From the NCBI GenBank assembly GCA_024695315.1, contig JAILIJ010000157.1:1-12253 (forward strand): DNA of 12,253 nucleotides, written 5' to 3'. Shown here piece by piece: positions 6,235-12,253 of the stretch (position 1 is its first letter; the number at the start of each line of letters is the position of its first letter). The DNA comes from Bacteroidaceae bacterium (lineage in GTDB: Bacteria; Bacteroidota; Bacteroidia; Bacteroidales; Bacteroidaceae). The position numbers and the translations under genes are program-made. The notes beneath the pieces are model-generated. The model was not told the DNA's origin. It searched no databases and saw only the letters and a program-made list of their open reading frames with translations.

Positions 6235-7368
6235 ATGATAACGCTTAGTAGACATATTGAGATACTTTTATTAGATCACGACTGTGTGATTATACCAGGA
6301 CTTGGAGGTTTTATAGCAAACCAGGTCTCTTCTCGATATAGTGATAACGGCGACAACCTTTTCCTTCCACCATATAGAACTATTGGATTCAACCAACAGC
6401 TTTCTATTAATGATGGACTACTGGTGCAATCATACATGCAAGCATACGATGCTGCATATCCAGAGGCATGCCTACAAATGGAAAAAGACATCAATGAACT
6501 TATCATTCAACTTGATGTTAATGGCTCCTATACGCTCAACGGAATAGGAACACTTACTAAAAGCATCGAAAATGGAATAACTTTCACAGCACCAGAAGCA
6601 GGAATTCTTACTCCTAGCCTTTACGGACTCTATTCCGTTGAAGTAAAAAATTTAGATGCAGTAAAACAGGAAAAGGAAATTCAAAAGGCAATAAGCCAAA
6701 CTTCAGTCCTTCCTATACAAAGAGAATCAGAAGTAATAGCTGCTGCCAATAACTCTTCTGAAAATGTAAATAACAATAAGACTTCAGAAGAATCAATAAG
6801 TAAAAATAATAACAATAATAATAGCAAAGAAATCACTATCCGACTACACAAAAAGTGGATGGAGTTTTCAGCAGCAGCTGCTGCAGCAGTCATTCTTTTC
6901 TTCCTCTTCACATTCCCATCACTTAAGTCTGAGGACAAAATGAGTGATACATGTGTGGCAAGCACGGTTTACGTCGGTAAACCAGAGGATTTACCAAAAA
7001 ATCCAATTGCAAATAAGAAGAAATACAGCAATAGCAACTCATCAACAACAATTGCTGTAAAAAATGAACAAAAACAAAACCTTAATGCAGTAAACAACAC
7101 AACGACAACTAAAAAAGAAGCGGATAACAAAGAAAAAAAGGATTACGTAATTGTATTGGCAAGTCGTGTGAGTTCAAAAAATGCAAAATTGTTTATTGAC
7201 AATTTAAGTGCACAAGGTTTTAAAGAGGCACGTTTAATTAAAGATGGGAAAAACAGAGTCGTTTACTCTGCCTATGCCACTTATAGCGATGCGTACAACG
7301 CACTACAGGAATTAAATAAACAAAACCCAGCCTTCAGCGAAGCATGGGTTCTACATATAAATAATTGA
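6235..7368 (+). CDS. Membrane-anchored HU-CCDC81-type DNA-binding-like protein with SPOR domain
   Basis: The 377-residue protein has three parts. Residues ~1-130 match the bacterial HU-CCDC81 pair of HU/IHF-like domains (ILLLDHDCVIIPGLGGFIA, then SINDGLLVQSYM and GSYTLNGIGTL). A low-complexity Asn/Ser/Lys segment (~170-200) leads to RLHKKW and a single membrane helix (~210-228, with an alanine run). A second polar linker leads to a C-terminal SPOR domain (~302-377, YVIVLASRVSSKNAKLFIDNL to WVLHINN). Basic residues before and acidic residues after the helix suggest N-in topology: HU part in the cytoplasm, SPOR part in the periplasm. SPOR domains bind denuded glycan strands at division septa; HU domains bind DNA. 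A link between chromosome and septal wall is my inference. MITLSRHIE is a natural start. It leads a group with the FHA and AraC genes. Confidence 0.85.
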   Translation: MITLSRHIEILLLDHDCVIIPGLGGFIANQVSSRYSDNGDNLFLPPYRTIGFNQQLSINDGLLVQSYMQAYDAAYPEACLQMEKDINELIIQLDVNGSYTLNGIGTLTKSIENGITFTAPEAGILTPSLYGLYSVEVKNLDAVKQEKEIQKAISQTSVLPIQRESEVIAAANNSSENVNNNKTSEESISKNNNNNNSKEITIRLHKKWMEFSAAAAAAVILFFLFTFPSLKSEDKMSDTCVASTVYVGKPEDLPKNPIANKKKYSNSNSSTTIAVKNEQKQNLNAVNNTTTTKKEADNKEKKDYVIVLASRVSSKNAKLFIDNLSAQGFKEARLIKDGKNRVVYSAYATYSDAYNALQELNKQNPAFSEAWVLHINN

Positions 7369-7384
7369 ACAAAAACCACAATAA

Positions 7385-7915
7385 ATGAAAAGAGTTCGTT
7401 GTCCAAAATGCGACAACTACATCGTTTTTGACGAAACAAAATATTCAGAAGGACAAACTCTCGTTTTTGTATGCCAACATTGTAAAAAAGAATTCGGAAT
7501 TCGAATAGGCAAATCAAAGTTAACAGACAAACACGAAGAGAGAACCCTCGACGAACAGGCTTACAAGGAAAGCTTCGGCAGTATCGTAGTAATTGAGAAC
7601 CAATTCGCCTTTAAACAGGTTATTCCACTTGATTACGGAGAAAATGAATTCGGACGATACGTAAAAGGGACAAATATAAATAAACCAATAGAGACAAAGG
7701 ACCCAAGTGTCGATACTTTTCATTGCGCAATTACCGTCAAACGTAATAAAAAAGGGAAATTACAATATATTCTACGTGATGCACCAAGTGATACAGGGAC
7801 TTTTTACATGAATGAAATTCTCAGGGATTCAGACAGAATAAATCTTGAAGACGGAGCTATAATAACTATTGGTGCAACGACTTTAATATTAAGAACAGCA
7901 GAAGACAAACAATAA
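7385..7915 (+). CDS. Zinc-ribbon and FHA-domain protein
   Basis: This 176-residue, probably cytoplasmic protein begins with a treble-clef or zinc-ribbon-like module with two CxxC knuckles (C6/C9 and C30/C33). The C-terminal part (~65-172) is a forkhead-associated domain, a fold that usually binds phosphothreonine peptides. Canonical marks are only partly kept: G90-R91 is present and H113 is kept, but the usual Ser-Arg before that His reads Asp-Thr (DTFH), and the NG pair reads N143-E144. Phosphopeptide binding may thus be altered or lost. The gene starts 16 bases after the HU-SPOR gene and ends 13 bases before the first AraC gene, so it is very likely co-transcribed. No kinase or phosphatase gene is in the window. 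The partner is unknown. Confidence 0.85.
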   Translation: MKRVRCPKCDNYIVFDETKYSEGQTLVFVCQHCKKEFGIRIGKSKLTDKHEERTLDEQAYKESFGSIVVIENQFAFKQVIPLDYGENEFGRYVKGTNINKPIETKDPSVDTFHCAITVKRNKKGKLQYILRDAPSDTGTFYMNEILRDSDRINLEDGAIITIGATTLILRTAEDKQ

Positions 7916-7928
7916 AAATTCTAGGCTT

Positions 7929-8843
7929 ATGATTTCACAGGGAGACATATTAACAGCCGATTTGGTAAAAGATGACAATGTATTCTTTTCCTCCTATAAA
8001 GGCAAGTACATACTTATGGATAACCTCGATGACAAATACAACCTGTCAGTAAAAGGAAGGCAAGAAGTTTTCAACACACATTATGTTTACGTAACTGTTG
8101 TAACACGCGGTACTCTACACATGAGAATCAGCGGAACAGACGTCGATGTAAGAGAAAACGACTATATAGTTATTATGCCTTGCATGAAAGTTGAGATCAT
8201 TGACTCTAGATGCAAATTCTTCTCTTTCTTGACACTTAGCCACATAGTAAATGACATATACGAGAGAATCGGAGCTAGCAATAATGTGGGAATAAGATGC
8301 TTCTGTTTCCACCATTTGACTCTAACAAAAAAACATGTTGAGTTGATGACTTCGGAATATAACAGAATGAAACTCGAACACGCACGCGAAAACTATAAAA
8401 GAAAAGAAGTTTGCCTTCGCGCATTACTATCAGCTTACGAATGCCACCTGTTTGAGAAACTTTCTGAATACCCAGAACATAACCACTACGAAAGTACTCG
8501 ACAAAGAGAGTTCTTCCAAAAGTTCCTGGATTTCCTAAGCCTATACTGCAAAAGGGAAAGATCAGTACAATTCTATGCTGAAAAATTAAAGATAACTCCA
8601 AAATATCTGTCAAACTTGACAAATATGTTTACAGGATTCTCAGCATCTATTGTAATCGACCAATATGTAGCTTATAGCATAAAAAGAATGCTCTATACAA
8701 ATGAGCATAACATAAAGAAAGTAAGTGACATATATCACTTCCCTAGCCAAAGTTTCTTTGGACGATACTTCAAAAGAATTGTAGGAGTGTCACCTGCAGC
8801 ATACATAAAAGAACATAATAGAAAAGCCATAATTGAAGGATAG
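7929..8843 (+). CDS. AraC-family transcriptional regulator (first of a tandem pair)
   Basis: A 304-residue regulator. The N-terminal ~110 residues have a cupin-like pattern (TRGTLHMRISGTDVDVRENDYIVI, G61 to I80) that in this family senses a ligand or mediates dimer contacts. The C-terminal ~100 residues hold the two helix-turn-helix units of AraC/XylS: SVQFYAEKLKITPKYLSNL (~212-230), and KKVSDIYHFPSQSFFGRYFKRIVGVSP (~263-289). The end SPAAYIKEHN is of full length. It lies 13 bases after the FHA gene and only three bases before the second AraC gene, so it should be in one transcript with both. The DNA-binding part resembles the second protein closely (both share KxERSVQFYA then ITxKYLS), pointing to a duplication. 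Target genes and ligand are unknown; nhaA or the group itself are possible targets. Confidence 0.88.
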   Translation: MISQGDILTADLVKDDNVFFSSYKGKYILMDNLDDKYNLSVKGRQEVFNTHYVYVTVVTRGTLHMRISGTDVDVRENDYIVIMPCMKVEIIDSRCKFFSFLTLSHIVNDIYERIGASNNVGIRCFCFHHLTLTKKHVELMTSEYNRMKLEHARENYKRKEVCLRALLSAYECHLFEKLSEYPEHNHYESTRQREFFQKFLDFLSLYCKRERSVQFYAEKLKITPKYLSNLTNMFTGFSASIVIDQYVAYSIKRMLYTNEHNIKKVSDIYHFPSQSFFGRYFKRIVGVSPAAYIKEHNRKAIIEG

Positions 8844-8846
8844 CTT

Positions 8847-9731
8847 ATGGAAAAAAATGTAGAAACACACAGCGTTGATGTCTTCACATCTAACGGAATG
8901 GTACCAACTAGCAAATTGGATAACCATATATTGTTATTTGACAGTCATTCAGGTGACAATCCATTGATTCCACTCTCTAACAATGACGCTGTAAAACTAT
9001 ATCAAATGACCATCTTCTTCCATGAAAAAGGAACAGCAACCTTAAATATCAATGGAAAAGATGTAGAAATAAAAGCAGGACAGGTACTTGCTACCTATGA
9101 GGAATGTATCATCGCTTTCAAAAATGCAAGCGAAGATAGTCAGTTCTTCATGTTCGTAATCTATCCTGAAACTGTATACGACACATTTACAGACATCCAC
9201 CTCAACTATAACAAATCAAAGTTTAGCTACTCATACAATATAGGTGATGTCAGTCCTGAAGATATGCAATATTTCAAGGACATGTATAATGATATAAAAA
9301 CAGATCTTTACAGACCTGAATATAAATATCAAATCAACTATGTCAGATGTTTCCTTAACGTAATATTTGTATATCTAATAAACAAGTTCTTTACAAATGT
9401 AGACATGCAGGCAGACCCTTCATCAAGACAGTATGATATGTTCTGCAAATTCATGGATGCACTTAACAAGCATGCTGATAAGGAGCGTTCCGTACAGTTC
9501 TATGCAAAACTACTCGGAATCACTTCAAAATATCTGTCTTTTGTATGCTTGCAATATAGCCAAAAGAACGCTTCTTCATGGATTGACGAATACGTAGTAA
9601 CTAAAGCAAGGGCGCTACAAAATGTACACCACTACAGCATCAAACGTATTAGTCAGGAACTAAACTTTATCTCTCCAAGCAGTTTCACAAGATTCTTCAA
9701 GAGAGTAACAGGAAATCCTCCGACTAAATAA
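8847..9731 (+). CDS. AraC-family transcriptional regulator (second of the pair, short C-terminus)
   Basis: A 294-residue paralogue of the preceding regulator. The N-terminal cupin-like part (KGTATLNINGKDVEIKAGQV, ~61-80) aligns in layout with the first protein, though sequence identity is low there. The DNA-binding part keeps both HTH units (SVQFYAKLLGITSKYLS ~214-231; IKRISQELNFISPSSFTRFFKRVTG ~265-289). It stops five residues after VTG, at NPPTK, where family members usually go on with a tyrosine-containing helix of some 8-13 residues; the stop TAA is one base from a Tyr codon. The frame would stay open for 11 more codons. The core HTH is complete, so it is probably functional, but the last helix is cut. 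It is the last gene of its group; a hairpin follows. Confidence 0.85.
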   Translation: MEKNVETHSVDVFTSNGMVPTSKLDNHILLFDSHSGDNPLIPLSNNDAVKLYQMTIFFHEKGTATLNINGKDVEIKAGQVLATYEECIIAFKNASEDSQFFMFVIYPETVYDTFTDIHLNYNKSKFSYSYNIGDVSPEDMQYFKDMYNDIKTDLYRPEYKYQINYVRCFLNVIFVYLINKFFTNVDMQADPSSRQYDMFCKFMDALNKHADKERSVQFYAKLLGITSKYLSFVCLQYSQKNASSWIDEYVVTKARALQNVHHYSIKRISQELNFISPSSFTRFFKRVTGNPPTK

Positions 9732-9760
9732 GTCATAAAACAAAACTTATATAATGTTTA

Positions 9761-9793
9761 TTATTAGAGCTATAGCACCTATAGCTCTAATAA
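9761..9793. terminator. Perfect 15-bp hairpin between the AraC pair and nhaA
   Basis: TTATTAGAGCTATAG (9761-9775) and its exact reverse complement (9779-9793) enclose a 3-base loop CAC. The stem is followed by CTTTTAAAAAG, with only four T, so termination would be weak. It could act as a terminator for the AraC group, an mRNA 3' stabiliser, or an operator for nhaA, 36 bases before its ATG. The gap 9732-9829 shows no TAnnTTTG promoter. Confidence 0.6.
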
Positions 9794-9829
9794 CTTTTAA
9801 AAAGCTAACAATAAAAAGATAATAATATA

Positions 9830-11266
9830 ATGCGTCTAATTCCTATCTACACATGGAACAAAGGACTACATGGTATGTCCTTATCGTGGAAAAACTTCAT
9901 GCTTCAGCCATGGGCTGGAGGAGTCACCCTATTGGTTTGCGTAATAATTGCCATGATCCTGGCTAATGTACCAGCTACAAGCCACATTTATCATGAATTT
10001 TTACAAACAAATCTAACAGCACACATAAAAAGTCCTGATGGAACAATAGACTGGACTTTCCCAAAGGACATGAATGTAGAGAAATTCATCAACGACATTT
10101 TAATGGTTATCTTTTTCTTTACTGTTGGCCTTGAAATAAAAAGAGAAGTAGTATGCGGAGAGCTGTCTAGTGTAAAGAAAGCTATGCTCCCAGTAATAGC
10201 AGCACTTGGAGGAATGGCATTCCCTGCACTCATTTACACACTTTTCAATAGTGACACCATCACATCTGGCGGCTGGGGAATTCCTACAGCCACCGACATA
10301 GCATTTGCCGTTGGTATAATGTCAATATTAGGAAATAAAGTCCCTATTTCACTTAAAATCTTCCTAACAGCCTTAGCCATAGCCGACGACTTGGGAGCAA
10401 TACTCGTAGTAGCACTATTCTATGGCGGCAACATAAACATCCCACTATTATCTATTGCACTAATAATTCTCTCATTCGTATTCTTAATGAATATGCTCGG
10501 GGAAAAAAGAATGTCATACTATCTTGTACCAGCAATACTAATATGGTTTTTATTCTACTATTCAGGCATACACTCCACAATGTCTGGCGTTGTCATGGCC
10601 TTTATGATTCCGATGAAGGCAAGATACAAAAAATCATACTTTGAACGAAGCTTACATAAATACACAATTCGAATAATGAAATTTGACCACGAGGAAGAAC
10701 TAGAAATCGAAGAAGGAGATACATTTCCAAATGGTCCACAAAGACATTGCCTTAGAAGACTCAGCACCATTAGCGACAATAGCATCGGCATGAGCTACAG
10801 ACTAGAACATGCTCTATCTCCATGGGTCAATTTCGGCATCATGCCAATCTTTGCACTCGCAAATGCAGGAGTTGTCATACCAGACGTAAGCTTCTTCAAT
10901 ATTTTCCAAGCCCTACCAGGCATTGAAAATGCAGGATATGTAGGCATGGGTATATTCTTTGGATTATTACTCGGCAAACCAATCGGCATAACATTAGCAA
11001 GCTACATTGCCATAAAATGTAAAATAGGAGCAATGCCAGACAATGCATCATGGAAAATGCTGTTCGCCGTTGCATGCCTCGGAGGTATAGGCTTCACAAT
11101 GTCAATATTTGTAGACACACTTTCTTTTGACGGACTTGATCCTCACACAACAGAAATGCTAAGATCGAGCGGAAAAATAGCCGTACTACTAGGCTCTTTA
11201 GGAGCAGGAATACTTGGAAGTGTACTCATAACCATCTTTCATAAAGTAGAAAACAAAGCCGCATAA
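9830..11266 (+). CDS. nhaA: Na+/H+ antiporter NhaA
   Basis: NhaA exchanges two H+ for one Na+ across the inner membrane and controls cytoplasmic pH and sodium. Key residues are present: D156 in TATDIAF (E. coli D133), D186-D187 in AIADDLGA (D163-D164, the transport pair), and K383 in LGKPIGI (K300). LANAGV (343-348) and GGIGFTMSIF (418-427) are typical. The protein has 478 residues against 388 in E. coli. The extra length sits mainly in a polar loop after MIPMKARYKKS (~263-325), highly charged (DHEEELEIEEGD) and about 45 residues longer, and in the first periplasmic loop (~58-85). MRLIPIYTW is the first ATG. It is followed at once by a bidirectional terminator. No sodium-sensing regulator of the NhaR type lies beside it; the AraC genes upstream are possible regulators. 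Confidence 0.95.
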   Translation: MRLIPIYTWNKGLHGMSLSWKNFMLQPWAGGVTLLVCVIIAMILANVPATSHIYHEFLQTNLTAHIKSPDGTIDWTFPKDMNVEKFINDILMVIFFFTVGLEIKREVVCGELSSVKKAMLPVIAALGGMAFPALIYTLFNSDTITSGGWGIPTATDIAFAVGIMSILGNKVPISLKIFLTALAIADDLGAILVVALFYGGNINIPLLSIALIILSFVFLMNMLGEKRMSYYLVPAILIWFLFYYSGIHSTMSGVVMAFMIPMKARYKKSYFERSLHKYTIRIMKFDHEEELEIEEGDTFPNGPQRHCLRRLSTISDNSIGMSYRLEHALSPWVNFGIMPIFALANAGVVIPDVSFFNIFQALPGIENAGYVGMGIFFGLLLGKPIGITLASYIAIKCKIGAMPDNASWKMLFAVACLGGIGFTMSIFVDTLSFDGLDPHTTEMLRSSGKIAVLLGSLGAGILGSVLITIFHKVENKAA

Positions 11267-11271
11267 AAAAC

Positions 11272-11309
11272 AAAAAGAATCCGAAAAAAGTTTTTCGGAT
11301 TCTTTTTTT
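11272..11309. terminator. Bidirectional terminator between nhaA and the YigZ-family gene
   Basis: An almost perfect hairpin, AAAAAGAATCCGAAAAA (11272-11288) against TTTTTCGGATTCTTTTT (11291-11307), with a T run after it on each strand. It serves the two convergent genes. Its T run overlaps the stop codon of the minus-strand gene (TTA at 11308-11310). Confidence 0.85.
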
Positions 11310-11901
11310 ATTCATCAAAAGACAATGTCTCGACTTTACTCAAACGCGACTTTAACTTATCAGCCATACCCTTCCTTATCCTTAGTATCATAGTACAGTT
11401 GCTATCATACCCCTGATCAACAATTTGAGGATTCTCTTCCTTCACAATACGCATGACATCATTCATATACGGATACTCAAATTGAAATGACAGATCAACA
11501 TCCACCGTCTTCTCAATAATCTCAGCAGACGAAATAGCCTCAGATGCAGCCAATCTATATGCAACAATCAAACCGCTCGTACCCAACTTTATACCGCCAA
11601 AATAGCGAACAACAATAATAAGTATATTCGTCAACTCATTAGAATTGATTTGTCCCAAAATAGGTTTACCAGCTGTGCCCGATGGCTCCCCATTATCATT
11701 AGCACGAAATACAGTTCTATCCGCTCCCAACATATATGCATAACATACATGCCTTGCATCATAATATTTCTTCTGATACTCCTGAACGTACTCCTTTACC
11801 TCATCAACAGAAGAAACCGGAATAGCAAATGATAGAAATTTACTACGTTTTTCACTATATTCCCCTTCAGATATATCTTTTATTGTTTTATATGAATCCA
11901 T
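11308..11901 (-). CDS. IMPACT/YigZ family protein
   Basis: A 197-residue cytoplasmic protein of the family that includes E. coli YigZ and eukaryotic IMPACT (a regulator of the Gcn2 kinase). Its molecular role in bacteria is not settled. The N-terminal domain is unmistakable: RHVCYAYMLG (50-59), RANDNGEPSGTAGKPILGQI (66-85) and VVRYFGGIKLGTSGLIVAY (97-115). A C-terminal DUF1949-type ferredoxin-like domain follows (~135-195). The frame is open to an ATG at 12072, but those 57 residues (hydrophobic, with no family resemblance) cover the promoter at 11936-11966; MDSYKTIKD from 11901 is the natural start. It is convergent with nhaA, from which it is separated by a shared terminator. Confidence 0.9.
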   Translation of the reverse strand: MDSYKTIKDISEGEYSEKRSKFLSFAIPVSSVDEVKEYVQEYQKKYYDARHVCYAYMLGADRTVFRANDNGEPSGTAGKPILGQINSNELTNILIIVVRYFGGIKLGTSGLIVAYRLAASEAISSAEIIEKTVDVDLSFQFEYPYMNDVMRIVKEENPQIVDQGYDSNCTMILRIRKGMADKLKSRLSKVETLSFDE

Positions 11902-11935
11902 TAGAACCAACCAGTATAAATTAAAATTCTGTGAA

Positions 11936-11966
11936 CAAATATACAAATAAAGCTCTACACTACAAA
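11936..11966 (-). promoter_or_regulatory. Bacteroidota-type promoter for the YigZ-family gene
   Basis: On the minus strand, TTTG (11966-11963) is followed after exactly 19 bases by TATATTTG (11943-11936). This fits TTTG-N19-TAnnTTTG. The predicted transcription start is near 11930, giving a leader of about 29 bases to the ATG at 11901. It decides the start of the gene against the long frame to 12072. Confidence 0.72.
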
Positions 11967-12253
11967 AAGGATAATACAAAATAATAAAAAACGATAGAAT
12001 ATCCGAATCTTTTTTAATGAACTTATTACCCCAAACGGACATACTTTTGTTAACAACCGAAATACGTAACACTTTTTCTCTATTCGTCTAATATTATCTC
12101 AACACCGACCACACACTCCCCCACCCAATACAATAGTGCGAAAAAAAGCTAAGATTAAAACAGTAATAATTGGTATAAAACAATCATAAAAACAAGATAT
12201 CATTAAAGAGTATGATTTAGTACTTTGCGGGAAAAACTGCAGTACTTTGCGCA
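11967..12253. other. AT-rich intergenic stretch to the window edge
   Basis: No coding frame of merit, RNA gene or terminator is seen here on either strand. A C-rich patch (CACTCCCCCACCC, around 12113-12125) stands out from the AT-rich background. The right end carries the direct repeat listed separately. It is probably the region between the minus-strand YigZ-family gene and a rightward gene beyond the edge. Confidence 0.5.
12219..12251 (+). repeat. 11-bp direct repeat AGTACTTTGCG, possibly promoter-linked
   Basis: AGTACTTTGCG occurs at 12219-12229 and 12241-12251, a period of 22 bases. TACTTTGC resembles a -7 element one base short of TAnnTTTG. The two copies may be a regulator site or duplicated promoter for a gene outside the window; no matching -33 TTG was found. 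Confidence 0.4.

Noticed and set aside
6799..6825. AAT/AAC microsatellite as a possible phase-variation tract
   Set aside because: It is made of in-frame triplets coding for Asn; length change would alter the linker but not break the frame, so there is no on/off switch.
6681..6965. Minus-strand open frame with an alanine run and leucine run
   Set aside because: It mirrors GCA/GCT codons of the membrane helix and AAT/AAC codons of the Asn-rich linker in the HU-SPOR gene.
11650..11832. Plus-strand 60-residue open frame inside the YigZ-family gene
   Set aside because: It lies antisense to the conserved IMPACT domain, with no promoter or family match.
12073..12253. Possible small RNA or tRNA in the right-end gap
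   Set aside because: No cloverleaf, terminator-ended stem or other RNA signature was visible.

Overview
The window looks like a chromosomal core segment from a member of the Bacteroidota, most likely a Prevotella or close Bacteroidales relative. The evidence is AT-rich DNA, promoters of the TTG-N19-21-TAnnTTTG type instead of sigma70 boxes, little Shine-Dalgarno sequence, and families typical of the phylum (DUF4301, HU-CCDC81/SPOR, Bacteroidota-type LptE). Species cannot be fixed from the sequence alone. Every convincing gene but the last lies on the plus strand. No rRNA, tRNA, CRISPR array, insertion sequence or phage gene was seen.

Layout. Bases 2-496: C-terminal part of a DUF4301 protein cut by the window edge. 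531-1709: purT (formate-dependent purine synthesis). 1769-2398: rsmG (16S rRNA methylation). 2453-3100: an MBL-fold hydrolase of the glyoxalase-II-like/YcbL type. A textbook Bacteroidota promoter at 3127-3156 then starts a group holding a sigma54-dependent activator without a sensor domain, lptE (frame broken in an A9 run), a TPR-like protein and secG. It closes with a hairpin and a strong terminator at 6136-6167. This group joins outer-membrane LPS assembly, protein export and a regulator.

A second strong promoter (6198-6230) starts a tight group of four genes: a predicted membrane protein with a cytoplasmic HU-like DNA-binding domain and a periplasmic SPOR domain, a zinc-ribbon plus FHA protein, and two tandem AraC-family regulators that appear to be paralogues. 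A 15-bp perfect hairpin (9761-9793) separates it from nhaA (Na+/H+ antiporter, with an extra charged loop). A bidirectional terminator at 11272-11309 serves nhaA and the convergent IMPACT/YigZ-family gene on the minus strand, whose promoter is at 11936-11966. The last ~290 bases hold no gene, but an 11-bp direct repeat at the right edge may belong to the promoter of the next gene.

Most genes are recognisable housekeeping or conserved families. The parts most worth attention are the HU-TM-SPOR / FHA / AraC / AraC group, a possible chromosome-to-cell-wall link with its own signalling genes, and the lptE reading frame, which needs a one-base slip in an A9 run to make a full protein.
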